Both the position numbers and the translations under genes were made by a program. From Collinsella sp. An2 (GTDB taxonomy: Bacteria; Actinomycetota; Coriobacteriia; Coriobacteriales; Coriobacteriaceae): 64,000 nucleotides of DNA. The first letter of the stretch is position 1; the number at the start of each line of letters is the position of its first letter. The stretch covers positions 62,001 through 126,000 of the forward strand of contig NZ_NFJW01000004.1 in assembly GCF_002160065.1 (NCBI RefSeq). The letters are read 5' to 3'. Below are positions 44,779 to 52,542 of the stretch, piece by piece. The notes under the pieces are model-generated. The model was given only the letters and a program-made list of their open reading frames with translations. It had not been told where the DNA came from and searched no databases.

Positions 44779-45113
44779 AGTTCACTGTATTTCTTTGATG
44801 AGCCTTTTGCCTTGGCTATAGGGTAGTTCGTTTCGTTTTTGCTCAGCTTATTTTCGATAGCGGAGGGAAGATTAACGCCAAGGGCTTCGGCGAGATAGAT
44901 GCAATAGATGGCGACGTCTGCCAGCTCTTCAGAAGCATGCTTGCGCTTTTCAACGACTTCAAGGTCGGTGCCCGACCATTGAAACACTTCAAGCAGCTCT
45001 GAGGCTTCAAGACACAGTGATATAGCAAGATCCTTGGGGTTGTGAAATTGTTTCCATTCGCGCTCGTCGCGGAAGGCAAGGGCGTGTTTTGCTGCGTCTT
45101 CGAATGTCATCAT
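44775..45113 (-). CDS. MazG-type nucleotide pyrophosphohydrolase
   Basis: 112 residues. Metal-binding glutamates lie in L-C-L-E-A-S-E-L-L-E-V-F-Q-W and E-E-L-A-D-V-A-I-Y-C-I-Y-L, the all-alpha NTP-PPase pattern. Such enzymes split nucleoside triphosphates and related alarmones or modified bases. First gene of a two-gene operon with the GIY-YIG/DUF2075 gene. Confidence 0.9.
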   Translation of the reverse strand: MMTFEDAAKHALAFRDEREWKQFHNPKDLAISLCLEASELLEVFQWSGTDLEVVEKRKHASEELADVAIYCIYLAEALGVNLPSAIENKLSKNETNYPIAKAKGSSKKYSEL

Positions 45114-45367
45114 CTTGCCTCTCGCGTATCGCCGTGGTTGAAGCCGGCTATTGTCTCAGTCAAGTGTTCATATCATAGCTTGTTGGGCTGTTGAGAGCTT
45201 GGCGATACGATGCGTCCGGACGAAAACCAGTTAGAATCATATTAGCTGAGCATGCTGGCGCCGATATCTGGGAGAGTCTTTCCGAGGTTAATGTTGTTGC
45301 CCATTGGAAGAGTGAGGGTGAAAACTAGTTCCAAATGACTGGGTAAAAAGGAGGGTCTGCTAGCGTA

Positions 45368-45988
45368 ATGGATATTCTCGAACGAGATGGTCTGTCGGAG
45401 TCAGTCCTAACGAGTCTTTCATACCAAAGTGCATTGGGCATTTCGCTCAAGAAGGATCTTCGCTATTTTTCCGAGCAAGAGCTCCTCGATGAGTTGGACG
45501 ATATTCGCAGATGGTATCAAGGCGCCTCGTTGATTGATGAGCTGCCCATAGACTCTCGTATCAAGAGTAAACAGTCAGTCGTACTCAAGTACCATCGCTA
45601 CTTTCCTGATCATCAGGCTCGTAAGGTATTTAATGACCTGCTTGGCTTTCGCTCGATGTGCGATACGTATGAAGACGTGTTATGTCTTTCGGGCAGAGCG
45701 CATTTTCGCGTTGCAGATTTGAGCTCGGGAAAAGCCGTTGACGACGGATATCGAGGAGTCCATGTATATTTCCAGCTCTCTTCTCGTCACTGGCCCATCG
45801 AGATTCAGTACAACACGTTTTATGATCGCCAACTGAATAACTGGCTTCATAAGTATCTGTATAAACGAGTTGAAGACCCAGCGGTTGGGAAGTATTTGCG
45901 GGTAAGATACGAAGCGGGCGAAATCAGAAACGAAGCGGAATTTGAGAGGAGTGTCCGCGATGTGCTATCTCGTTGCCAAGTGGTTTGA
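45368..45988 (+). CDS. RelA/SpoT synthetase-domain protein, possible toxSAS toxin
   Basis: 206 residues. The synthetase hallmarks are readable in order: R64-x-K66 (D-S-R-I-K-S-K), an acidic Asp before L-L-G-F-R (D90), D-D-G-Y-R-G-V-H with Y128, and P-I-E-I-Q-Y-N-T with E145 and Q147 (consensus V-E-I-Q-x-R/x-T). There is no hydrolase domain. Single-domain synthetases of this type include toxins that make alarmones or pyrophosphorylate tRNA. A small gene overlaps its 3' end by 29 bases, the arrangement expected of a toxin-antitoxin pair. The mechanism is inferred. Confidence 0.75.
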   Translation: MDILERDGLSESVLTSLSYQSALGISLKKDLRYFSEQELLDELDDIRRWYQGASLIDELPIDSRIKSKQSVVLKYHRYFPDHQARKVFNDLLGFRSMCDTYEDVLCLSGRAHFRVADLSSGKAVDDGYRGVHVYFQLSSRHWPIEIQYNTFYDRQLNNWLHKYLYKRVEDPAVGKYLRVRYEAGEIRNEAEFERSVRDVLSRCQVV

Positions 45989-46196
45989 TAAGACGGGTTC
46001 GATTGCCATGCGGACGCAGCGCGGGAAAGAACTCTCTGAGATGATTGACCGTCTTGAGAACCGTTTTGGTTTCGATCGGTTGCAATTGGTGACGATAACG
46101 CGTCCGTCTGCATACGGGGAATACGAGCCTTATACCTTTGTACGTTCTGAAGACGAGCTTGCCGAGCTTCTCGCTACTCAAGAGGCGGCAATTTAG
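45960..46196 (+). CDS. Small protein overlapping the synthetase gene, putative antitoxin
   Basis: 78 residues from ATG 45960 within the end of the upstream gene. Reads M-C-Y-L-V-A-K-W-F-D-K-T-G-S-I-A-M-R-T-Q-R-G-K, followed by a helix and I-T-R-P-S-A-Y-G-E-Y-E-P-Y; this matches my memory of the DUF6718 family, which I cannot verify. Cytoplasmic, with no DNA-binding domain recognised. Overlap implies it is made with the synthetase. Confidence 0.65.
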   Translation: MCYLVAKWFDKTGSIAMRTQRGKELSEMIDRLENRFGFDRLQLVTITRPSAYGEYEPYTFVRSEDELAELLATQEAAI

Positions 46197-46429
46197 TCTA
46201 ACTAGTCTAACGCGAGAAGCCCGTAGGCTCTGCCTGAGGTGCCAACAGCGGCTATGCCGCCGTGGTATCGAGCCCCCTACGGAGCGATGCTAAAGCCCCC
46301 GGCCATGCCGGGGAAGATTGCTGCAAAAGGGCCTGCTCATTGGCGGAGCTTGGGAGACGAAGCCTATTGGGATTGTCCATTAGGGTAGGGCACATGCATC
46401 GTGCAAGCCCGTCCGCTTGTCTCTGCAGA
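46197..46429. other. Short intergenic stretch
   Basis: No gene seen. It has an AGTCTAAC tandem pair right after the previous stop and a CCCCGGC/GCCGGGG hairpin near 46297-46313 that could terminate the convergent transcripts. Confidence 0.4.
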
Positions 46430-47194
46430 CTACCTAAGGTGGCCATAGATCTGCTCCAGGATATCCTTATCGGCAATATTGAGCCTATGCTCGGCGATGA
46501 TGTGCCGAATCTCTTCGTCCGATCCGGTTATCGCAGGCGGCGCCCAGTAACTATAATTTTGCGCCACGGCTTTGTATTCGCTACCTGGATGTACATCCGT
46601 CGGGCGGATGAAGTCACCAAACCAAAGCCCCTCTATCTCATGCTCGGGGTCGATCAAACCGCCCGTTTGGGAGCACATGAGCTCTGGGAAGGGGTCGTAG
46701 CGGACAATCTCGCTCGTTTCTACGTTGATATACCGCACGGCCGTGCAAAAGCGGTCGACGAATTCCTTCTTACTTTCGTTGACCACATAGCGGTAGCAGT
46801 GAATGGCGACATCGAAAGGCCCATCATAGGGTACCCACCTTTCATATATGCTATCGCCGTCGTAAACGGGGCGTCTGACCTCGGGATGCTCGCGCGTGTA
46901 GTCAAACCGCCCACAGATGTCGGTGCAGCTATAAATGTAATCCTCACAGGCCATGTCACCCAGGCGTTGCTCTATCTCGCGTCTCTTCGGATGCGTCTCG
47001 TTCTCGAACTCAGCATAATCTCCAAGAAACGCAACGAAATCACCTGCCCAGTCACCGGCGAGCATGGTGAGGGCGGCGTCGGTTTCCTCGCAGCCCAGAT
47101 AGGCGCTCTCGTGAAGCTTGCTACCGTTCGCCCACGGCCAGTCTTCGATAATCTCGTTCTTATCAAAGTTGACCCAGCTGAAATACTGTCCCAT
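46430..47194 (-). CDS. Hypothetical protein, cytoplasmic
   Basis: 254 residues. Begins M-G-Q-Y-F-S-W-V-N-F-D-K-N-E-I-I, followed by many aromatic and acidic residues, with W-A-G-D-F-V-A-F-L-G-D and an E-G-L-W-F-G-D-F motif. No signal peptide or helices. Reminiscent of immunity-like or tail-fibre-region hypothetical proteins, but I do not recognise the family. Divergent from the DUF362 gene. Confidence 0.6.
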   Translation of the reverse strand: MGQYFSWVNFDKNEIIEDWPWANGSKLHESAYLGCEETDAALTMLAGDWAGDFVAFLGDYAEFENETHPKRREIEQRLGDMACEDYIYSCTDICGRFDYTREHPEVRRPVYDGDSIYERWVPYDGPFDVAIHCYRYVVNESKKEFVDRFCTAVRYINVETSEIVRYDPFPELMCSQTGGLIDPEHEIEGLWFGDFIRPTDVHPGSEYKAVAQNYSYWAPPAITGSDEEIRHIIAEHRLNIADKDILEQIYGHLR

Positions 47195-47354
47195 GTTCGC
47201 TCCCTGGCGCCGCGTGCAAATGTGTAGGTGAGTCGCGCGGTCCTATTTGTCAGTTTCCCTCAACTGACGACCCCAAAACAACCCCCTTCCTTTTGAGTTA
47301 ACTCCAAGGAATAGAATCGCTCGCAAAGCAACAATTCGAGAGAAAGGGCCTGCT

Positions 47355-48362
47355 ATGTCATGTGATTGCAAGCATGCGGTACCCGGCACGGGCGGCGAGA
47401 CGTACATTCCTATGAGTGAGCGCACGGGCAACGAGTCAACCGTCTACTTTACCCGCGACCTGTCGGCCGAGGGCCTGCGCAAGATCTTTGAGCGCGTGAA
47501 CGCCGGCATCACCGGCAAAGTTGGCATCAAGCTCCACACCGGCGAGCAGAACGGTCCCAACATCATTCCGCGCCCGTGGGTGCAAAACCTTATCGAGACC
47601 GACCTGCCCGACGCCACGATCGTCGAGACCAACACCTTCTACGAGGGCGACCGCTACACCACCGAGCAGCATCGCAAGACGCTCGAGGTCAACGGCTGGA
47701 CGTTCTGCCCCGTCGACATCATGGACGAGGACGGCGTCACCACCTTCCCCGTCAAGGGCGGCAAGTGGTTCACCGAGATGCACATGGGCAAGAACCTCGC
47801 CAACTACGATTCGCTCTTCGTGCTCACGCATTTCAAAGGCCATGCGATGGGTGGCTTCGGCGGCTCGGCCAAAAACATCGGCATCGGGTGTGCCGACGGT
47901 CGCATCGGCAAGAAGGAAATCCACCAGCGTGAGGGTTCCAATGACATGTGGAGCATCGCGACCGAGGAGCTCATGGAGCGTATCGTCGAGAGCGCCAAGG
48001 CCACGGTCGACCACTTCGGCGAGCACATCACCTTCGTGAACGTGCTGCGCAACATGTCGGTGTCCTGCGACTGTGAGGGCACGGCGGCGGCTCCGGTCGT
48101 GACGCCGAACATCGGCATCGTGGCGTCCACCGACATCCTTGCAGCCGATCAAGCGTCGGTGGATCTTGTCTACGCGCTTTCCGAAGCCGATCATCACGAC
48201 CTCGTGGAGCGCATGGAAAGCCGCCACGGCCTGCGCCAGCTCACCTACATGAAGGAGCTTGGCATGGGCAACGACCGCTACAAGCTGGTGGACATCGACA
48301 ACGGCGACGCCGAGATTCTCGCCGCGGACGCCGTGGCAAACGTCGTGCCTTTCGAGGAATAA
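47355..48362 (+). CDS. DUF362-domain protein
   Basis: 335 residues from an ATG near 47355 with the catalytic-like N-terminal cysteines C-D-C. Contains V-G-I-K-L-H-T-G-E-Q-N-G-P, then H-F-K-G-H-A-M-G-G-F-G-G-S-A-K-N-I-G-I-G-C, the DUF362 signature, and S-V-S-C-D-C-E. DUF362 proteins are thought to bind Fe-S clusters; function unsettled. Followed by two hairpins. Confidence 0.85.
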   Translation: MSCDCKHAVPGTGGETYIPMSERTGNESTVYFTRDLSAEGLRKIFERVNAGITGKVGIKLHTGEQNGPNIIPRPWVQNLIETDLPDATIVETNTFYEGDRYTTEQHRKTLEVNGWTFCPVDIMDEDGVTTFPVKGGKWFTEMHMGKNLANYDSLFVLTHFKGHAMGGFGGSAKNIGIGCADGRIGKKEIHQREGSNDMWSIATEELMERIVESAKATVDHFGEHITFVNVLRNMSVSCDCEGTAAAPVVTPNIGIVASTDILAADQASVDLVYALSEADHHDLVERMESRHGLRQLTYMKELGMGNDRYKLVDIDNGDAEILAADAVANVVPFEE

Positions 48363-48417
48363 CTCTTCGAAGGCGCCAATGAACATCGCGCCATCGGCCG
48401 TGAAACAACATCAAGCA

Positions 48418-48452
48418 AATCATGACCACCCTCTATGCGGGTGGTCATGATT
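48418..48452 (+). terminator. Strong terminator hairpin after the DUF362 gene
   Basis: AATCATGACCACCC (48418-48431) pairs with GGGTGGTCATGATT (48439-48452), a 14-bp perfect stem with a 7-base loop, 56 bases after the stop. Confidence 0.75.
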
Positions 48453-48485
48453 GCCGCGCGGCGCAGGGCTGAGGACCCTTACGCA

Positions 48486-48512
48486 AAGGCCGGGCTCTTC
48501 GGGCCCGACCTT
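48486..48512 (+). terminator. Second hairpin upstream of the bile salt hydrolase gene
   Basis: AAGG plus CGGGC pairs with GCCCG plus CCTT around a 7-base TCTTCGG-like loop, with one mismatch. Could be a second terminator or a leader structure. Confidence 0.5.
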
Positions 48513-48744
48513 CGTCATATATGGCGCCGCCTCTCCACCCTCAACCGCTGGTAGCAGGAATGTGCGCGTCCTATGTGCTATCAAAATGCTCACACATAAA
48601 ACCGCAGGTACAAGTATGAATAACCCCCTTCACTGATTCCTAAGTACTTCCTGGGAAACTAACGGGTATGCCCGGGCAGAAGAAGAACATCTACTACTTC
48701 AACCCGGCAGCCACACGCTCCGGGCAAGAAAGGGGGCGGGCCCC
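48513..48744 (+). promoter_or_regulatory. Upstream region of the bile salt hydrolase gene
   Basis: No gene. An AT-richer patch at 48590-48660 is the likely promoter. AGAAAGGGGGCGGG just before the start is the ribosome site. Confidence 0.4.
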
Positions 48745-49719
48745 ATGTGCACGGGTATCCGCTTTACCGACACGGCCGGTTCTATGTACTTTGGCCGTAA
48801 CCTCGATTGGACACAGGGCTACGGCGAGCGCGTGGTGGTGACGCCTCCTGCAGCGCAGGTGCCGGCGGCTTTCAGGCACCCGGGCGACCTTGATACGCAA
48901 CACGCCCACACCGTCATAGGTATGGGCATTATCGTCGAGGGCATTCCTCTGTACTTCGACTGCGGAAACGACGCGGGCCTTGCGGTTGCAGGTCTCAACT
49001 TTCCGCAGAGCGCACACTACGCCGACCCCGCCGCCGTCCAGCCCGATGCGATAAACGTTGCCGCCTACGAGTTCCCGTTCTGGATCGCGCGTAACTTCGC
49101 CACGCTCGATGAGGTGCGCCAGGCGCTCGCCCAGACGGTCGTCGTGGCCAAGCCGGTCTCGCCGCAGCTGCCGGTGGCCAAGCTTCACTGGCTCATCGGC
49201 GACGCCACGGGAAGCATCGTGGTCGAGTGCCTGGAAGAAGGCCTGCGCGTATGGGAGAACGACGTCGATGTGCTCACGAATGAGCCAAACTTCGGCTGGC
49301 ACCGTCAGAACATCAGGAACTACCTCATGCTCTCCGGAGCAGAGCCTGCCGCCACGACGTGGGACCGCGCACAGCTTGCTCCGTTCGGCTCCGGCATGGG
49401 GCTTCAGGGCATGCCGGGGGATTACAGCGGCCCCGCACGCTTTGTGAAGGCGGCGTTTGTGAACAGCCACTATCCCGCACAGAGCGAAGAGGGCGCAAAC
49501 GTCACGCGGCTATTCCGTACGCTCGGGTCGGTCGCGGTTCCCATGGGCGCGGCGCAAATGCCCGATGGGTCTTCCGAGATCACGCTCTATACCAGCTGCT
49601 TTGCTGCAGCGAGCTGCACCTACTACCACGCAACCTACGACGACCCCCAGATTCGGGCCTATCCGCTTTCTGCATACAATCTAAGCGGTGTTGAGCCCTT
49701 CGTTGCTCAGGCGGCATAA
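48745..49719 (+). CDS. bsh: Choloylglycine hydrolase (bile salt hydrolase-type)
   Basis: 324 residues, ATG behind GAAAGGGGG. N-terminal nucleophile Cys2 is exposed after Met removal (M-C-T-G-I-R-F). Other conserved active-site residues are at the expected places: R18, D21 (F-G-R-N-L-D-W), N85 (A-G-L-N-F), N179 (L-T-N-E-P-N-F-G-W) and R232 (G-P-A-R-F). It splits glycine or taurine from conjugated bile salts; closely related enzymes act on penicillin V, so the exact substrate needs assay. It is cytoplasmic, with no signal peptide. An MFS exporter gene follows at 97 bases. Confidence 0.92.
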   Translation: MCTGIRFTDTAGSMYFGRNLDWTQGYGERVVVTPPAAQVPAAFRHPGDLDTQHAHTVIGMGIIVEGIPLYFDCGNDAGLAVAGLNFPQSAHYADPAAVQPDAINVAAYEFPFWIARNFATLDEVRQALAQTVVVAKPVSPQLPVAKLHWLIGDATGSIVVECLEEGLRVWENDVDVLTNEPNFGWHRQNIRNYLMLSGAEPAATTWDRAQLAPFGSGMGLQGMPGDYSGPARFVKAAFVNSHYPAQSEEGANVTRLFRTLGSVAVPMGAAQMPDGSSEITLYTSCFAAASCTYYHATYDDPQIRAYPLSAYNLSGVEPFVAQAA

Positions 49720-49815
49720 GGCCGCGTTTTCGCACGGGCAGGTTGCAGGTGCGGCGGCCGAAAGCCGCCGGCGTGCCTGCCCCCATCATCCTTCGTCCTC
49801 AAGAAAGGACACATC

Positions 49816-51501
49816 GTGCATATCACCCAAACACAGCGGGCTTCGCGGTCCGCAGGGGACGTCCATGCCGCGAAGTCGGCATCGTTTCTCGTCCTACCCA
49901 TCATCATCCTGATTTTGGCGCAGATGGGGGCAACTGGAGACAACGGCGCGTTGTCGCTTGCCACCTCGGCGCTCACGAGCGAGCTGGGCGCCACCACGGC
50001 TCAGATTCAGCTTGCAAACATGGTCTACCCGCTGGTCGGCGGTGCGTTCATGATCGCCGGCGGCCTGGCCGGGACCATCCTTGGCTGGGCGCGCACCTTC
50101 CGCGGTGGCATCGTGCTCTGCGCTCTCGGCGAGGTCGTGCTGGCACTCTCGCCGTCCATGGAGGTGTTCATCTGGGGCGGACGCGTCTTGGTGGGCCTTG
50201 GCGCAAGCTTCATGATTCCTTCGGTGCTCGGTCTTATTCCCCTCATCTATCAGGGCTCGAATCGAACCGTCGCATTCGGTGCGATCGGAGCCGCCTCGGG
50301 CCTTTCGGCGCTGTTACCCCTTGGCCTGGGCGTGGTCATGGAGGCAGCGGGCATGCGTGCGACCTTCCTGACCCTCGCTGCCTACTTTGCCATCGTGCTT
50401 GCCTGCTCGTTCGCGCTGCCGCGCATTGAGCAGGAGCGCAGCAAGACCTCGTTCGATGCGGCCGGCGTAGGTCTTGCGGCGGTGGGTCTCTTCTTGCTGC
50501 TCATCGGCTTGTCGAGCATCTCCTCGTGGGGCCTTGTGGCACCGCTTGCCGGAGCACCCTTCACCATCTTCGGCATCTCACCGGCATTGCCGGTCGCCGC
50601 GGCAGGCGTTGTGGTGTTGGGGGTCCTCGTTGCCGTCGAGCGTCGCGTCGAGGCGAAGGGCGGCATTCCCGTGCTGCCAAGCGTCTTCCTCACGACGCCT
50701 CAGGTTCGTGCAGGCCTGGTGGCGTGCGCACTCACGTTCTTCTTCATGGGAGCGCAGTCCATCCTCATGGCTCCCTATCTGCAGCTCGTCGCCGGATGGT
50801 CTCCCATCGCGGTGGGCGGCATCTCCATTGTCACGGGCGTTCCCACCTTTGCGCTTGCCTTGGGAATCCCTAAGCTCGCGCCGCATGCCGAGCCTCGTCA
50901 TGTGATTCAGGCGGGCTATGTGGTTATGGCGCTGGCCTTAGGCGTCATGGCGTTCTCGGTCACGCTGAACGGTGCGAATCCGCTGCTCGTCTACCTCGGC
51001 GCGTTTTTGGCGGGCGTCGGCGCAGGTACCGTCTCCTCGCATGCGAGCAACGTCGTGGCAACGGCTCTGCCCGAGCGCGAGGCGTCGCAGTCGGGCGGCA
51101 TCCAGAGTACGATGCGCAACGTGGGCCAGGCTCTGGGCGTTGCGTTGCTGGGCGCTGTCCTGCTGTTCGGCATCACGGGTGCGGTGCGCGAGAAGGCAGC
51201 TGCCGACCCGTCCATCTCGACGAAGGCTCAAGAGCAGCTTGCCGGCGTGACGATCGACCTGGGAAGCAATCGGACGTTCGAGGACGAAATCTCCAAGCTC
51301 GACCTCACGTCGACGGAGCGCGACGACCTGGTGAGCATCGAGGCGGATGCACGGCTCGACGCGGTGCGTACGGCCTATGTGGTGGGTGCGGCTATTGTGC
51401 TTGCAGGTCTTGCGACGACGCCGGCCATCGCACTGACACGTCAGCCGCGCCGTCGTCGGATGCACCCAGCACGCGCCGATCGAAGCGGTTCGACCCGCTA
51501 G
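49816..51501 (+). CDS. MFS transporter, DHA2-like drug/bile exporter
   Basis: 561 residues from GTG 49816 (AAGAAAGGA upstream). Fourteen hydrophobic segments by eye, typical of the 14-helix DHA2 group; includes the W-A-R-T-F-R-G-G loop and G-R-V-L-V-G-L-G-A-S-F-M-I-P of motif C type. A soluble loop of about 60 residues lies before the last helix. Next to the bile salt hydrolase gene, so it may export bile acids or other toxic amphiphiles (inference). Confidence 0.87.
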   Translation: MHITQTQRASRSAGDVHAAKSASFLVLPIIILILAQMGATGDNGALSLATSALTSELGATTAQIQLANMVYPLVGGAFMIAGGLAGTILGWARTFRGGIVLCALGEVVLALSPSMEVFIWGGRVLVGLGASFMIPSVLGLIPLIYQGSNRTVAFGAIGAASGLSALLPLGLGVVMEAAGMRATFLTLAAYFAIVLACSFALPRIEQERSKTSFDAAGVGLAAVGLFLLLIGLSSISSWGLVAPLAGAPFTIFGISPALPVAAAGVVVLGVLVAVERRVEAKGGIPVLPSVFLTTPQVRAGLVACALTFFFMGAQSILMAPYLQLVAGWSPIAVGGISIVTGVPTFALALGIPKLAPHAEPRHVIQAGYVVMALALGVMAFSVTLNGANPLLVYLGAFLAGVGAGTVSSHASNVVATALPEREASQSGGIQSTMRNVGQALGVALLGAVLLFGITGAVREKAAADPSISTKAQEQLAGVTIDLGSNRTFEDEISKLDLTSTERDDLVSIEADARLDAVRTAYVVGAAIVLAGLATTPAIALTRQPRRRRMHPARADRSGSTR

Positions 51502-52538
51502 CGGCATCCGTCGTCGTTCGTGTTGGCGTCGCTGTCGCCACCCTGTCCGTTGACGAGGTTCTGCAGGTTGATGCGCTCAAGTCCGTCCAGCAGCGGCCCG
51601 CGCAGATAGCAGAGCTTATCCTCGCACTGTGCGCACGTGAGTCGCGCGTTGGTGCGCTCGTCGAATCGCTCGGGGTGGCGCAGCGCCGCCAGCTCCCAGC
51701 GCACCAGGATCACGAGGGCAAGGGCAAGCAGCGTCCAGCTAAACCACCCGCCAGCAAAGAGCAGCGGCGTTGCCACCATGATGGCGTCCCAGTTAAAGAT
51801 CTGGCAGGTCGTGCAGCAGCGATTGTGCATGAGCAGCAGCTGCAGCGGGCACCAAAGCACGACACACACCATGTCGGATACGAAGTACGCGAGTGACCAC
51901 AGTAGCGCGACGCGGCCGTTGAGCAGCCCCAGGTGCGAGAGGAGCAGCGAAACAAGGGCGTTGCCTACGATCCAGAACACGATGACGGGAAGAATCTCGC
52001 GCGTGCGGTCGCGGTAGAGCACGGCGCGCATCGATTGGTCGACGGCCAGGTCACGTTCATCGAACGAGAACACGTGAAGGAAATCGACGTTGTTCAGCAG
52101 ACGCCGCGCGGCCGTCATGATCGAGCCGCCGCGCACCGATAGGCCCTCGTACGTTTCGGCGAGGGCCGTTTTGCCGTTTTCAACCAGCTTTCTGCCCAAG
52201 TCGACGATTTCGCGAAACTGGGCCTGCAGGGCGTCGCGCCCGCCGCTGAAGGTCACCGGCGTGGGGATCTGATAGATGCCGTACTGCTTGAGGCTGCCCG
52301 ACGAGATGCGGGCATGGACGAAGAACTTGGTCATGAAGTCGCATACGATGGCGATGAAGACGAAGTCGACGAAACCGAATCCGCCTGCTGGGCCAAATTC
52401 GCGCGCGACGTCAAGGGCCCCAGGGTTCACAACGAACAGGTAGACGGCAATGGCCAGCAGCGTCAAGCGAAACAGCAGCTGGATAACATAGCCCACAAAG
52501 AGCGGCGTGGGCTTCGTGTGTTGGGTGCGCGTCTTCAT
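51498..52538 (-). CDS. Multi-helix membrane protein, unknown function
   Basis: 346 residues. Transmembrane helices at about 15-38, 55-72, 182-205, 212-240, 260-282. A cytoplasmic loop (73-180) contains Q-I-P-T-P-V-T-F-S-G-G-R-D. Cysteine-rich C-terminus C-A-Q-C-E-D-K-L-C then an Asn/Asp-rich tail. Its stop overlaps the MFS gene stop on the other strand by a few bases. No family recognised. Confidence 0.65.
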   Translation of the reverse strand: MKTRTQHTKPTPLFVGYVIQLLFRLTLLAIAVYLFVVNPGALDVAREFGPAGGFGFVDFVFIAIVCDFMTKFFVHARISSGSLKQYGIYQIPTPVTFSGGRDALQAQFREIVDLGRKLVENGKTALAETYEGLSVRGGSIMTAARRLLNNVDFLHVFSFDERDLAVDQSMRAVLYRDRTREILPVIVFWIVGNALVSLLLSHLGLLNGRVALLWSLAYFVSDMVCVVLWCPLQLLLMHNRCCTTCQIFNWDAIMVATPLLFAGGWFSWTLLALALVILVRWELAALRHPERFDERTNARLTCAQCEDKLCYLRGPLLDGLERINLQNLVNGQGGDSDANTNDDGCR

Positions 52539-52542
52539 AGCG

